Shown piece after piece: positions 35,254 to 44,575 of a stretch of DNA of 64,000 bases (position 1 is the first letter of the stretch; the number at the start of each line of letters is the position of its first letter). A model generated the notes under the pieces. It saw nothing but the letters and a program-made list of their open reading frames with translations. It did no database searches and had not been told where the DNA came from. The DNA is from an uncultured Mediterraneibacter sp. (GTDB taxonomy: Bacteria; Bacillota; Clostridia; Lachnospirales; Lachnospiraceae): assembly GCA_944381935.1 (NCBI GenBank), contig CALWMN010000003.1, positions 62,001-126,000 on the forward strand, read 5' to 3'. Both the position numbers and the translations under genes were made by a program.

Positions 35254-36618
35254 CTATTTTTTCCCATATTTTCCGGCTATCCCGATTACGACTCCGCTCA
35301 GTGCCCAGAGCGCCAGGGCATTTGGAATTACCATCAGACCGTTAAAGAAATCTGACAGTGACCATACAAAGTCAACCTTCAGTGTGGACCCCACCACGAC
35401 AAATGCAACGACAAGCAGGGAGTAGACGGTTGTGGCTTTGAAACCAAACAGATATTCGATATTGACTTTTCCAAAAAAGTGCCAGCCCAGGATTGTGGAA
35501 AAAGCAAAGAAGAACAGGCAGACGGCGACAAAGATATCTCCGAAGCCCCCAAAACTTGTGGAAAAAGCCGCTTGCGTCAATGCGGTTCCCGTCTTTCCGC
35601 TGTCCAAAACACCTGTCGTCAGGATGGAAAATACAGTCAGGTTCAGGATGATAAATGTGTCGATGAAAACACTGATCATTGCGGCAAGTCCCTGCCGGTG
35701 TGGATTTTCAACTGCTGCCCGGGCATGTGCGTGAGGGGTGGATCCCATGCCGGCTTCGTTTGAGAAAAGTCCTCTCGCAACGCCGAACCGAATCGCTTCC
35801 CGTACCGCGATACCGGCTCCTGCCCCAAGTACTGCCTCCGGGTTAAAAGCGCCGACAAAGATCATGCGAAACGCATTTGGAAGGGCATCGATATGAAGGA
35901 AGATCAGGATAAGGCTTCCGACAATATAGATGCCTGCCATGAGCGGCACGAGCTTTTCGACGACAGAGGCCAGCCTGTTTACACCGCCCAGGAAAATAAA
36001 AGCAGTGATGACGGCAAGAATGATGCCGAACACGATCTGCGGAATTTCGATGTTGCGTGCCTGAAACACTTCGTAGAAAGCGCTTCCGATGGAATTGGAC
36101 TGCACCATATTCCCGGTGAAACCAAGTGCGATGATGATAAGAACGGCAAAAATCCCGGCGAGGATCCTGCCCGCTTTTCCCTGAAACGCCGCGCGGATAT
36201 AGTAGACCGGCCCTCCAGTCACCTCGTTGTTTTTCTTCGTTTTATACTGCTGGGCAAGAGTGGCCTCGGCATAGATGGTAGACATTCCGAAGAAGGCACT
36301 GAGCCACATCCAAAAGATTGCTCCCGGACCTCCGCCGATTAGCGCGGTTGCAGCGCCGGCAAGATTGCCGGTTCCGACCTGGGCGGCGATGGCAGTGGCA
36401 ACCGACTGGAATGAAGTCATTTCCCCTTCCTTCCGTTTGTCCCCTTTCAGTGAAAAATTTCCGAAGACCTGATGCCAGCCCTCCCTGAATTTTCTGATCT
36501 GGATAAATTTCAGGCGGATGGTATAGTAGATCCCCGTGCCGCACAAGATGATGATGAGCAGCACATTCCACAGGAAATCACTCGCCCGTGTTACAAGTTC
36601 TGTTAAAGCATCCATCAT
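35254..36618 (-). CDS. sodium:alanine/glycine symporter (AGCS family)
   Basis: A 454-residue sodium-coupled amino-acid symporter. Family signatures are QVGTGNLAGAATALIGGGPGAIFWMW near residue 80 and the GVARGLFSNEAGMGSTPHAHA stretch near residue 285. About ten to eleven hydrophobic helices are seen. AGGAGG lies before two ATGs at 36618 and 36615. A glycine riboswitch with its own terminator lies directly upstream on this strand, so glycine sensed in the cell controls expression and glycine is probably a substrate. Confidence 0.94.
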   Translation of the reverse strand: MMDALTELVTRASDFLWNVLLIIILCGTGIYYTIRLKFIQIRKFREGWHQVFGNFSLKGDKRKEGEMTSFQSVATAIAAQVGTGNLAGAATALIGGGPGAIFWMWLSAFFGMSTIYAEATLAQQYKTKKNNEVTGGPVYYIRAAFQGKAGRILAGIFAVLIIIALGFTGNMVQSNSIGSAFYEVFQARNIEIPQIVFGIILAVITAFIFLGGVNRLASVVEKLVPLMAGIYIVGSLILIFLHIDALPNAFRMIFVGAFNPEAVLGAGAGIAVREAIRFGVARGLFSNEAGMGSTPHAHARAAVENPHRQGLAAMISVFIDTFIILNLTVFSILTTGVLDSGKTGTALTQAAFSTSFGGFGDIFVAVCLFFFAFSTILGWHFFGKVNIEYLFGFKATTVYSLLVVAFVVVGSTLKVDFVWSLSDFFNGLMVIPNALALWALSGVVIGIAGKYGKK

Positions 36619-36659
36619 AAAACCTCCTCATTTTCCTTTGTAACGTTCTCTGATCCCAT

Positions 36660-36880
36660 AGAAAAAGACCGGCGCCAGATGGCCCAGTCTCTAAAATGAA
36701 CATACTGCATATTTCCATTATGGATGCCTGACAGCATCCTCCTTATCATGAAGTTGATATGCCCTGTCCTTTTGCCTGAGAGATCGGACGGCAGAATCTT
36801 CCGCCCTTACACCTTCGGCGCCCGTATTTCAGAGACTCTCCAGAGTTTCATCACATTTATCCGTATGCGGTGAGCAAATC
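36660..36880 (-). promoter_or_regulatory. glycine riboswitch with transcription terminator
   Basis: Read on the minus strand, 36860-36761 holds the glycine aptamer core: CTGGAGAG, then GCGCCGAAGG, then CTCAGGCAAAAGGACAGGGC at 36780-36761. One aptamer is evident; no second core follows. About 70 bases downstream lies an intrinsic terminator, GAGACTGGGCC with GGCGCCGGTC and a run of five T (36692-36661), the probable expression platform. A GGATGC/GCATCC stem between them may be the alternative pairing. It controls the AGCS symporter. Confidence 0.88.
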
Positions 36881-36989
36881 CATCCTAACACAACAGGTAG
36901 TTGTTTTCAAGATTAAATATCGGGAAGGGGAAAATTCCTGCAAAAAAGCAGAAAGGATGCGGGGGAATTGCGGGAAATAAAAAAAACAG

Positions 36990-37018
36990 TTGAAATTTCC
37001 TCAAAAAGAGGATATAAT
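36990..37018 (+). promoter_or_regulatory. tRNA-Thr promoter
   Basis: TTGAAA (36990-36995), 17 bases, TATAAT (37013-37018); the tRNA begins 33 bases later. Confidence 0.65.
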
Positions 37019-37050
37019 AACAAAGGTTCGTCTGGAAAGACAGATCCGAT

Positions 37051-37123
37051 GCCGGAATAGCTCAGTCGGTAGAGCACTTCACTCGTAATGAAGGGGTCGT
37101 CAGTTCAAGTCTGATTTCCGGCT
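37051..37123 (+). tRNA. tRNA-Thr (anticodon CGT)
   Basis: A complete 73-base tRNA. The acceptor stem GCCGGAA pairs with TTCCGGC with discriminator T. The D arm has GCTCAGTCGGTAGAGC, the anticodon stem CTTCA/TGAAG encloses loop CTCGTAA with anticodon CGT, reading ACG, and the T arm carries GTTCAAG. CCA is not encoded. It has its own promoter and terminator. Confidence 0.95.
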
Positions 37124-37136
37124 TATATTGAGAAAT

Positions 37137-37167
37137 AGGAAGTTCTTTATACGGACTTCCTTTTTTG
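37137..37167 (+). terminator. terminator after tRNA-Thr
   Basis: AGGAAGTTC pairs with GGACTTCCT (one G-U pair) and is followed by six T residues. Confidence 0.85.
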
Positions 37168-37316
37168 CTATTGCGATGAGCCGGAGGCCGGCCCGCCCCG
37201 GAATCCCTGCCGGTCGCTTGCTGTCCCGGAATGCTTCCTTTGGGCTTCCGGTAAGCTGCATAAAACCGGCAGCGGCTCGGGGGATGGCAGACAAACGGTT
37301 GAAGGAGGGTGTTCAG

Positions 37317-37718
37317 ATGAAACCGGCAGAAGAAATTGTGGAACTATTTGGAAAGGATCGTTTTGCCACGGATAACGGGGCAGTGATCGAGGAGGTGGAC
37401 GATCATTATGCGAAATGCAGCCTGCGTCTTACAGCCCGGCACAGAAATGCAATGGGAGCTGTGATGGGAGGCGTTTATTTTACCTTGGCAGACTTCGCAT
37501 TTGCAGTGGCGTCGAACTGGCAGGAAGTGGGGACAGTGTCCCTCAACTCAGAGATCGCGTATCTGGGAGCTGCCCGGGGAGAGGGCCTTACCGCTGAAGC
37601 GGTCTGCGTCAAGAACGGGAAGACGACGAGTTATTACCGGATTGAGGTAAAGGATGATATGGGAAATCTTGCGGCTGTGGTAAATACGACAGGGTACAGA
37701 AAAGTGCAGTCAAATTGA
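37317..37718 (+). CDS. PaaI-type hotdog-fold thioesterase
   Basis: A 133-residue acyl-CoA thioesterase of the hotdog fold. The family motif HRNAMGAVMGGVYFTLADFAFAVA includes the catalytic acidic residue on the long helix, and the SLNSEIAYLGAARGEGLTAEA strand pair completes the fold. The length is typical of single-domain PaaI/YdiI proteins that act as tetramers. AAGGAGGGT precedes ATG 37317; a longer upstream reading has no support. The acyl-CoA substrate is unknown. Confidence 0.88.
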   Translation: MKPAEEIVELFGKDRFATDNGAVIEEVDDHYAKCSLRLTARHRNAMGAVMGGVYFTLADFAFAVASNWQEVGTVSLNSEIAYLGAARGEGLTAEAVCVKNGKTTSYYRIEVKDDMGNLAAVVNTTGYRKVQSN

Positions 37719-37741
37719 TTCAGGAGAAAAGGAGAACAGAA

Positions 37742-38893
37742 ATGGAAAAATCAAAAGTATACTTCAGTGATCTGAGAGCGCTTCCGGGAACGAATGTACC
37801 GGAAAAACTGAAAAAACTGATCAAAAAAGCAGGGATAGGCGAGATTGACTTTGAGAAAAAAATGACAGCCATCAAAATCCACTTTGGGGAGCCGGGCAAT
37901 CTGTCCTTCCTGCGGCCAAACTATGCGAAGGCAGTTGCAGACGTTGTAAAGGAGCTCGGCGGGCGTCCTTTCCTTACAGACTGCAATACTCTTTACGTGG
38001 GAAGAAGAAAAGACGCGCTGGAGCATCTGGGTGCGGCTTATGAAAATGGGTTCAATATCCTGTCCACCGGATGCCATATTTTGATCGGGGACGGACTGAA
38101 AGGAACAGACGATGTATCTGTGCCGGTAAAGGGAGGGGAACTGGTAAAAGAAGCTAAGATCGGCAGAGCGGTTATGGACGCGGATATCTTTATCAGCTTA
38201 AGCCACTTTAAGGGACATGAGATAGCAGGATTCGGCGGCTGCATCAAGAATATTGGCATGGGCTGCGGCAGCCGTGCAGGGAAAATGGAGCAGCACAACA
38301 GCGGAAAGCCGTCTGTTGATACAGAACAGTGCACAGGCTGCCGTGTCTGTTCCAGGAACTGCGCCCACGGTGCGATCACGTTCCCTGAGAAAAAGGCAAG
38401 CATTAACCACGAGAAGTGCGTAGGCTGCGGCAGATGCCTGGGGGCCTGCAATTTTGACGCAATCTACAATGAAAATCCGTCTGCGGCAAAAGAGCTGAAT
38501 ATGAAGATGGCAGAGTATACGAAGGCAGTGGTGGACGGACGTCCCTGCTTCCACATCAGCCTGGTAATCGATGTATCGCCTTACTGCGACTGTCATGGGG
38601 AAAATGATGTCCCCATCCTGCCGGACGTCGGAATGTTTGCGAGCTTTGACCCTGTGGCGCTGGACCAGGCATGCGCTGATGCATGTAACGCGCAGAAACC
38701 GTTGCCGGGCAGCCTGCTGGATGAACATATGCATGCACATGGCTTTTGTGACCATCATGACCATTTCGTCAATACGACGCCGGAGAGTGAATGGGAGACC
38801 TGCCTGGAGCATGCCGAGAAGATCGGCCTGGGAACCAGGGAGTATGAGCTGATCGGAGTAGACGGGTCTGTTGATTTTCTGCAGAAACAGTAA
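37742..38893 (+). CDS. DUF362-domain ferredoxin protein
   Basis: A 383-residue cytosolic protein with an N-terminal DUF362 domain (VYFSDLRA..., KIHFGEPGN, ISLSHFKGHEIAGFGGCIKNIGMG) and two ferredoxin-type cluster motifs, CTGCRVCSRNC near residue 199 and CVGCGRCLGAC near residue 228. C-terminal histidines (DEHMHAHGFCDHHDH) could bind metal. Such proteins are widespread in anaerobes and presumed to carry electrons, but no reaction is established. AAAAGGAG precedes ATG 37742. The stop of the thioesterase gene lies 24 bases upstream, so the two may be cotranscribed. Confidence 0.85.
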   Translation: MEKSKVYFSDLRALPGTNVPEKLKKLIKKAGIGEIDFEKKMTAIKIHFGEPGNLSFLRPNYAKAVADVVKELGGRPFLTDCNTLYVGRRKDALEHLGAAYENGFNILSTGCHILIGDGLKGTDDVSVPVKGGELVKEAKIGRAVMDADIFISLSHFKGHEIAGFGGCIKNIGMGCGSRAGKMEQHNSGKPSVDTEQCTGCRVCSRNCAHGAITFPEKKASINHEKCVGCGRCLGACNFDAIYNENPSAAKELNMKMAEYTKAVVDGRPCFHISLVIDVSPYCDCHGENDVPILPDVGMFASFDPVALDQACADACNAQKPLPGSLLDEHMHAHGFCDHHDHFVNTTPESEWETCLEHAEKIGLGTREYELIGVDGSVDFLQKQ

Positions 38894-38940
38894 TACGGGA
38901 GTTTCAGGTTGAAAGAAGAGAGGAAGAGAGGATTGCAACA

Positions 38941-40311
38941 ATGAAGAGAGAAAGTTTTGGCTCCAGGATCGGCTTTATCCTGATTTCGGCAGGATGTGCC
39001 ATCGGTCTGGGGAATGTATGGAGATTTCCGTATATCACCGGACAGTATGGGGGAGCGGCATTCGTGCTGATTTATCTGGTATGCCTGGTGATCCTGGGAC
39101 TGCCGATCATGGTCATGGAGTTCTCGGTGGGACGTGCGGCAAGATCCAGTATCGCGCTGGCATTCGACAAGCTTGAGCCGGAACATACAAAATGGCACTG
39201 GTATAAATATTTTGGAATGGCAGGGAATTATCTGCTGATGATGTTCTACACGACAATAGGCGGATGGCTGCTTCTGTATCTGTTTAAAATGGCAGCCGGA
39301 AGCTTTGAGGGGATGGATACCGGGCAGATCCAGGGTGAATTTGGCAAGCTGATGGGACAGCCGGTTCTTATGGCTGTGTGTATGGTTGTTGTCGTGGTAA
39401 TGTGCTTTGGCATCTGCAGCATGGGACTACAGAAAGGTGTGGAAGGGATCACAAAGGTTATGATGGTGCTGCTCCTGGCGCTGCTGATCATCCTTGCAGT
39501 GCGGTCGATCACTCTCCCGGGAGCGGAGGCGGGCCTTGAGTTCTATCTCCTGCCTGATTTTGGGAAGATGAAGGAAGCCGGGGTCATGGAAGTTGTATCT
39601 GCGGCTATGGGACAGTCCTTCTTTACGCTAAGCCTGGGCATTGGAGCAATGGCAATTTTCGGAAGCTATATCGATAAGAGGAGGGCGCTGACAGGAGAGG
39701 CGGTCTGCATTACAGTGCTGGATACAAGCGTTGCGCTCATTTCCGGGTTGATCATTTTCCCGGCAAGCTTTGCCTTTGGGGTGAATCCGGACAGCGGGCC
39801 GAATCTTATCTTCATTACACTGCCGAATATTTTCAATTCCATGACGGGAGGCAGAGTATGGGGAGCGATTTTCTTCCTGTGCATGTTTTTTGCGGCGGCG
39901 TCAACGATCATCGCCGTATTTGAAAATATCATCGCGTTTGCTATGGATCTCACGGGCTGCTCACGAGGAAAGGCGGTTACAGTCAACCTGATTGCAATCA
40001 TCCTGCTTTCAATGCCCTGCGTGCTGGGATACAACGTGTGGAGCGGATTTGCGCCTCTGGGGGAAGGGACCGCGATCCTTGATCTGGAGGATTTCATTGT
40101 CAGCAATAACCTGCTTCCTCTCGGAAGCCTTGTCTATGTCCTTTTCTGTACGACAAGATACGGCTGGGGATGGAAGAACTTTCTGGCAGAGGCGAATACG
40201 GGAGATGGCCTGAAGTTCCCCAAATGGGTGAGGCTCTATGTAACTTTTGGAGTTCCACTGATCGTATTGTTTCTCTTTATACAGGGGTACTGGTCTAAAT
40301 TTGCAGGCTGA
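38941..40311 (+). CDS. neurotransmitter:sodium symporter family transporter
   Basis: A 456-residue NSS (SLC6-like) sodium-dependent transporter. The unwound first helix is clear, SAGCAIGLGNVWRFPYITGQYGGAAFVLIYL, which in LeuT binds substrate and sodium. Eleven to twelve helices follow. Bacterial members with about 450 residues carry tryptophan, tyrosine or other amino acids; the substrate here is not assignable. GAAGAGAGG precedes the start. It lies 47 bases after the DUF362 gene and is followed by a strong terminator. Confidence 0.93.
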   Translation: MKRESFGSRIGFILISAGCAIGLGNVWRFPYITGQYGGAAFVLIYLVCLVILGLPIMVMEFSVGRAARSSIALAFDKLEPEHTKWHWYKYFGMAGNYLLMMFYTTIGGWLLLYLFKMAAGSFEGMDTGQIQGEFGKLMGQPVLMAVCMVVVVVMCFGICSMGLQKGVEGITKVMMVLLLALLIILAVRSITLPGAEAGLEFYLLPDFGKMKEAGVMEVVSAAMGQSFFTLSLGIGAMAIFGSYIDKRRALTGEAVCITVLDTSVALISGLIIFPASFAFGVNPDSGPNLIFITLPNIFNSMTGGRVWGAIFFLCMFFAAASTIIAVFENIIAFAMDLTGCSRGKAVTVNLIAIILLSMPCVLGYNVWSGFAPLGEGTAILDLEDFIVSNNLLPLGSLVYVLFCTTRYGWGWKNFLAEANTGDGLKFPKWVRLYVTFGVPLIVLFLFIQGYWSKFAG

Positions 40312-40324
40312 TTCGCAGGAAAAA

Positions 40325-40359
40325 AAGAGGCGGTTCCTCGTTTTGAGGGACTGCCTCTT
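40325..40359. terminator. bidirectional terminator
   Basis: AAGAGGCGGTTCCTC (40325-40339) pairs with GAGGGACTGCCTCTT (40345-40359) with one or two mismatches, between convergent genes. Confidence 0.75.
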
Positions 40360-40374
40360 ATGTGATTGCTGTAA

Positions 40375-42138
40375 TTACTTTAAAATCCCCAACGCCATGT
40401 CGCGGAAAATCCCGGGGCGTTCGTTTAACTCACGGAAGGTCCCTCTCTCTACAATCTGCCCGCTATTCATCACAAGGATCTCATCGCAGTTCTGTAAAGT
40501 TGACAGCCTGTGGGCAATGGACAGGATGGTCGTCCCACACTCTTCTTTCATTTTCTCGATCTCTGCCTGAATAAGTTTTTCTGATGTATTATCCAGTGCT
40601 GAAGTTGCCTCATCCAGGATCAAAATCTTAGGTTTCCTCAAAAAAACACGTGCCAGGGCGATCCGCTGCCTTTGTCCTCCCGACAGGTTTTTTCCGCCTT
40701 CTGAAAGCATAAACTGGTAGCCCCCCGGAAGCCGTTCAATGTCGGGAGCGATATTCGCCTTTCTTGCGGCCTCTTTTACTTCGTCTAAGCTGACCTCCCC
40801 TTCGATCCCATAGCATATGTTATGATACACAGTGCCTGCGATCAGGAACGGAGACTGGGGAACAACCGCGACATAAAACGCCAGAGTTTTTCGGGATAAT
40901 TCACACAGGTTTATTCCTCCTAGCATAATATCCCCTTCCGCCTGTTCCAATTTGTCAATGACCTTGACCAATGTGGATTTCCCACATCCGCTTGGACCGG
41001 CAATGCCGATGAATTTCCCGCCCGGAATGGAAAGGCTTACATCTTTCAGGATCATCTGCTCTGGTTTTTCTGGATAGGAGAAGCTGATGTTATCCATCTG
41101 AATATCGTTATATGTTAACTCAGGATTCATAGAACCTGCCTGGCCCTGATAGGAAAAGTCCAGCGGGATATCCACCATTCGGAAATAGTCAGAAGCCAGG
41201 ACAGTACATTCTGAAAATTCATCCAGGATCCGGTGGAGTTCACGTAATGGTCCGGTTAATTGAGTGAAGCACAGATATGCCGTCAATACGGTGCCTACGG
41301 TAATGATGTTCCGGGAAGCCAGGAACACGGAGATACCGATCACAACAACACTGAACACAGCTTCATTGATAAATTTCAGGCAGTCATAGAATGCCATTGC
41401 TTTATGATGCCGCATTTCCTTTTTCCGGAGCTGCTCGGAGCAGGACTGTATCCGTTCGCCTTCTGTCTGTGCGCTGTCCAGTGTGCGGATGGTTTCGATG
41501 CCTCCCAGCAATTCCACCATTGTACCGTCCAGATCTGCTTTTGTTTCCATCAGTTCTACACGGATTCCTTTCTGAGTACTGATCTGGCGGAATACGATAA
41601 AGGTACCGACAGGGATCACCAGGATGACCATACAGGCAACGGCTGCCGGAAGCTGCAGAAAAATCGTCACGATCGCGGCTGCCCCTGTAGTCAGGGCAGG
41701 GGCGAAGTCCATGAACAAAAGCTTGATCAGCTTTACTGTTCCTTCCAGGCTTCGGTTCAGCCGTCCATGAATGTTGCCTGTCATATGGCTCCTGAAATAA
41801 GACAGCGGCGCAAGCAGCAGGGATACCGCTGCCTTTTGCCGCGCTTTTTTCTCGGTCTGGGTTGCGGTATCCTCCACGATCAGGCGTCGAACCACTTTAA
41901 TCACTTCATTTACAATGCTTACAAGAAGTATGGCAAGAAGGGTTGGGACAACAGATAGAAAATCGGCCGGGGTCCCTGCCAAAATGCTGTCAGTGAGGTA
42001 CCCTACTGCAAGTGGGGTGAACTGGCTTAAAACAGCCGATATGCCCAGAATAATTAAAATTATAAAAAAACCCATTTTCTGTTTTGCCGGAAGCAGGTTA
42101 AAGATTTTTTTCCAAATTACTTTTGAATTTCTCTGCAT
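40375..42138 (-). CDS. ABC exporter, fused membrane and ATPase domains
   Basis: A 587-residue half-transporter of the type I exporter fold. Six membrane helices occupy residues 20-310 and the nucleotide-binding domain residues 345-585. Walker A is GPSGCGKST, the signature LSGGQRQRIALARVFL and Walker B ILILDEATSALD. It would act as a homodimer, since no partner half is adjacent. Substrates of such MsbA/LmrA-like pumps include drugs, lipids and peptides. It lies 82 bases downstream of the broken permease tail, possibly once in the same transcription unit. Confidence 0.9.
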   Translation of the reverse strand: MQRNSKVIWKKIFNLLPAKQKMGFFIILIILGISAVLSQFTPLAVGYLTDSILAGTPADFLSVVPTLLAILLVSIVNEVIKVVRRLIVEDTATQTEKKARQKAAVSLLLAPLSYFRSHMTGNIHGRLNRSLEGTVKLIKLLFMDFAPALTTGAAAIVTIFLQLPAAVACMVILVIPVGTFIVFRQISTQKGIRVELMETKADLDGTMVELLGGIETIRTLDSAQTEGERIQSCSEQLRKKEMRHHKAMAFYDCLKFINEAVFSVVVIGISVFLASRNIITVGTVLTAYLCFTQLTGPLRELHRILDEFSECTVLASDYFRMVDIPLDFSYQGQAGSMNPELTYNDIQMDNISFSYPEKPEQMILKDVSLSIPGGKFIGIAGPSGCGKSTLVKVIDKLEQAEGDIMLGGINLCELSRKTLAFYVAVVPQSPFLIAGTVYHNICYGIEGEVSLDEVKEAARKANIAPDIERLPGGYQFMLSEGGKNLSGGQRQRIALARVFLRKPKILILDEATSALDNTSEKLIQAEIEKMKEECGTTILSIAHRLSTLQNCDEILVMNSGQIVERGTFRELNERPGIFRDMALGILK

Positions 42139-42220
42139 GGTGTATCATACCTCACTTATGCAATGATCATATCAACAATAATACACCAGCTTTATGCAGT
42201 TGAAAATATTTTTTTAGGAG

Positions 42221-42326
42221 TCATCCTCTTTTTTTGTATGATTTTTCCAAGGCTCCGATCACGGCATACAGCACCATCGCCATGACACACAGCAAGAGGA
42301 TAGACATGAGCAGCCAGTTCATCTTG
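42221..42326 (-). pseudogene. C-terminal end of the split ABC permease
   Basis: On the minus strand from the element boundary the sequence reads FKMNWLLMSILLLCVMAMVL then YAVIGALEKSYKKRG and a TGA stop (42221-42223). This is the last transmembrane helix and basic tail of a SsuC/TauC-type permease, the piece missing from the truncated permease at 46871-47587. It has no start signal of its own. If the 4,569-bp insertion is removed, it joins codon 230 of the upstream part in frame as QV-FKMNW, giving 265 residues, normal for the family. Confidence 0.88.
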
Positions 42327-42344
42327 AAGAGGCGTGCAGGCATT
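42311..42344 (+). other. left attachment site (attL) of the recombinase element
   Basis: The host half (CAGCCAGTTCATCTTG) is followed by core AA at 42327-42328 and the element arm GAGGCGTGCAGGCATT (42329-42344). The arm is the mirror of the right-end arm at 46880-46895 in 14 of 16 positions, and similarity continues outward to a shared GATATC. Confidence 0.85.
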
Positions 42345-42404
42345 CTGATATCATATGATATCTATGATTTTCTTATCATTGATACGGCAGCATCTTTTGC
42401 TGTG

Positions 42405-44162
42405 CTATGTGCTGGAAACCTGCCTGATTTTAAATCGTCCGATCTCTGAACGAATATTTTCCGCATCCCCAAGCAGCTGCTGTGTAGCTGCGGTAGTCTC
42501 CTCGCTGGATGCAGCGTTTTGTGACACAATGGCAGAGATACGGGTTATCTCATCTCCAATCTTGCTGATATGTTCCTGCTGGTCCTGGGATGCAGTGGCA
42601 ATTTCCTTCATTACCTGAGTGATCTGGGATGACTTGGAGACGATTTCATCAAATGTATGCTTGGCCTTGTCAGCCAGTTTATTTCCCTGCATCGATTTCT
42701 GAATCATCGTTTCAATAATATTCCGGCTCTGCTCCGCAGCTTCGGCGGATTTTGCTGCCAGATTTCCCACTTCATCTGCCACAACGGCAAATCCCTTTCC
42801 TGAAATTCCTGCACGCGCTGCCTCTACTGCCGCATTGAGCGCCAGAATATTAGTCTGGAAGGCGATATCATCAATGGATTTCATAACAGAGGCTACCTGC
42901 TCCGAGGAAGAATTGATATCGCGGACCGCATCCCCCAGGGTTGTCATGTGATCTTTTCCTTCCTGCACTGCCTGTTCCATACCTGCAATCTCATCAAAGG
43001 CATGCCTGGAACGTCCTGCATTCTGGATAGCCAGTTTATTTGCCTCTTTTGCGTAGCCGGAAAGATCCTCCACTGCCGAAGACTGGGTACAGCAGCTGTC
43101 GGCCAGAGCCTGGCTGGCTGTGGATATGTTTGCCGCCTCGCTTGCCACAGACTTTGATATCTGTGAGAGCTGAGAGAATACATTATTGTTCTGGCATACA
43201 AGATAACTAAGGCTTTTGCCCAGTCTGTCGCCCTGTGAGCGCACTCTGGAAGTAACTGTGAAATCACCGTCTGCAATCTGCTCGATTGTATCTGAATTTT
43301 CCCTTGTGGCATTCACCATTATCTGGAACGAGTCCATCATCCGGTTTATCTCCGTTGTGCTACCCTTCCAAAGATCTCCACTTTCTATATCCAGGTTATC
43401 GATTCCGGTTGAGATCTCTTTGAGCCAATTCGACATCTTCAGAATCGGCTCTGATATCTTGCTGGAGAGCCGATGGCCAATCAGCAGCGAAACGGCAATC
43501 GCCCCTATGCCAATCAGCAGCAGTATAGCTTGTGTGATGAGAGCCATAGTCCTGGCCTTTTCCCTTGTATTTTCGGCGATTCCCTGCAGCCGGCTGCTGA
43601 TTGCATCCAACCCTTCACCAATGGTCACTACCTTCGGTTTAAATTCACTTGTATAACGAGTATAGGCCGCTTCCTTGTCTGTTCGGCTTAATTCCGTAAG
43701 CTCGGCAGCCTGCAGGTGAATCTCCTCGTGAGGCCCTATGATCCCATTAAGGCTTTCGGCAATCTGGGGATCGCTCATAAGCTCGGCGCCGGCACCGTTG
43801 ATCCATTGGCCGAGCGCACATGTTTCAGGATCAAGGCTCCCTGCAAAATCGGCGCCGGTGGTGATAGAATCACTGAGCTGCTCCAGCCATTTGTAATGTG
43901 CCGCAATGACAGACTGTGCTTCCTGCTGTTGATCCTGGTATAATGCGACATCTTCATATTCCCGACGTATTATAGTCATCATTAAAGCGGAAATAACAAC
44001 GAGAAGAAGCACGATACCGGAAAAAAGGAAATATCCTTTAAATATCTGATTCTGGATTGTCTTTTCCTGACGCTTTTTAGCGTGATATTTTTCCTCGCGG
44101 CTGCTATGATTTTCTTTTGGCATATTATGTTTCTTTCTTCCTTTTGCTGCTATTTGAAACAC
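42405..44162 (-). CDS. methyl-accepting chemotaxis protein with CZB-like sensor
   Basis: A 585-residue chemoreceptor encoded inside the mobile element. Helix TM1 spans about residues 43-65 and TM2 208-229. The extracytoplasmic sensor between them contains HYKW (His89), CALGQW (Cys115) and PHEEIH (His145, His149), the His-Cys-His-His arrangement of CZB zinc-binding domains. A HAMP-like region and a coiled-coil signalling domain follow, with the CheA/CheW-binding tip [23 protein letters not shown] 44162 has AAGGA at 6 bases; ATG 44123 is an alternative start. It probably signals to a host CheA; methylation-helix glutamates are present. The stop lies 61 bases from the left arm. Confidence 0.9.
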   Translation of the reverse strand: MFQIAAKGRKKHNMPKENHSSREEKYHAKKRQEKTIQNQIFKGYFLFSGIVLLLVVISALMMTIIRREYEDVALYQDQQQEAQSVIAAHYKWLEQLSDSITTGADFAGSLDPETCALGQWINGAGAELMSDPQIAESLNGIIGPHEEIHLQAAELTELSRTDKEAAYTRYTSEFKPKVVTIGEGLDAISSRLQGIAENTREKARTMALITQAILLLIGIGAIAVSLLIGHRLSSKISEPILKMSNWLKEISTGIDNLDIESGDLWKGSTTEINRMMDSFQIMVNATRENSDTIEQIADGDFTVTSRVRSQGDRLGKSLSYLVCQNNNVFSQLSQISKSVASEAANISTASQALADSCCTQSSAVEDLSGYAKEANKLAIQNAGRSRHAFDEIAGMEQAVQEGKDHMTTLGDAVRDINSSSEQVASVMKSIDDIAFQTNILALNAAVEAARAGISGKGFAVVADEVGNLAAKSAEAAEQSRNIIETMIQKSMQGNKLADKAKHTFDEIVSKSSQITQVMKEIATASQDQQEHISKIGDEITRISAIVSQNAASSEETTAATQQLLGDAENIRSEIGRFKIRQVSST

Positions 44163-44455
44163 ATCCTTTCCTTTTTCCCTGCTTTTGCAGTCTGCCTCGG
44201 ATTATTGCCGTATAATATAGCTTGGTCTTCGGCATTTTTCGATATTTTCTTTATATTTTACCTTTCTTTTCATAGAAATGTCAACAATAGGAAGCATTTA
44301 TATTTACAAATTAAATTTTGAGAAGGATACCGAAGAACAGAGGGAGAAATTATATTTGCATTTATTGTAGAATAAAGGCATACAAATAATGTAAAAAGAC
44401 GGAACAGCATGGCATGCCCCAAAATGGGAAAATCAAGAAGGAAAGGGATGAAAAT

Positions 44456-44575
44456 ATGCTGTGGGAGAAGATAATTATGATAAAGCTTGCTGAACTTCTC
44501 TCCCGGGAGAATCTGATCAGCCCGGATGAGCAGGTGCGGTTCGTCCGGGAGGTCCGGGAAGGTGAGAAAGGCTGA
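44456..44575 (+). CDS. small ORF coupled to the recombinase
   Basis: A 39-residue ORF beginning MLWEKIIMIKLAELLSRENL and ending EVREGEKG. GGAAAGGG lies about 9 bases upstream, and its stop overlaps the recombinase start as TGATG, so the two are translationally coupled. Short ORFs of this kind often precede recombinase genes in Lachnospiraceae mobile elements. A role as regulator or directionality aid is possible but not shown. Confidence 0.6.
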   Translation: MLWEKIIMIKLAELLSRENLISPDEQVRFVREVREGEKG

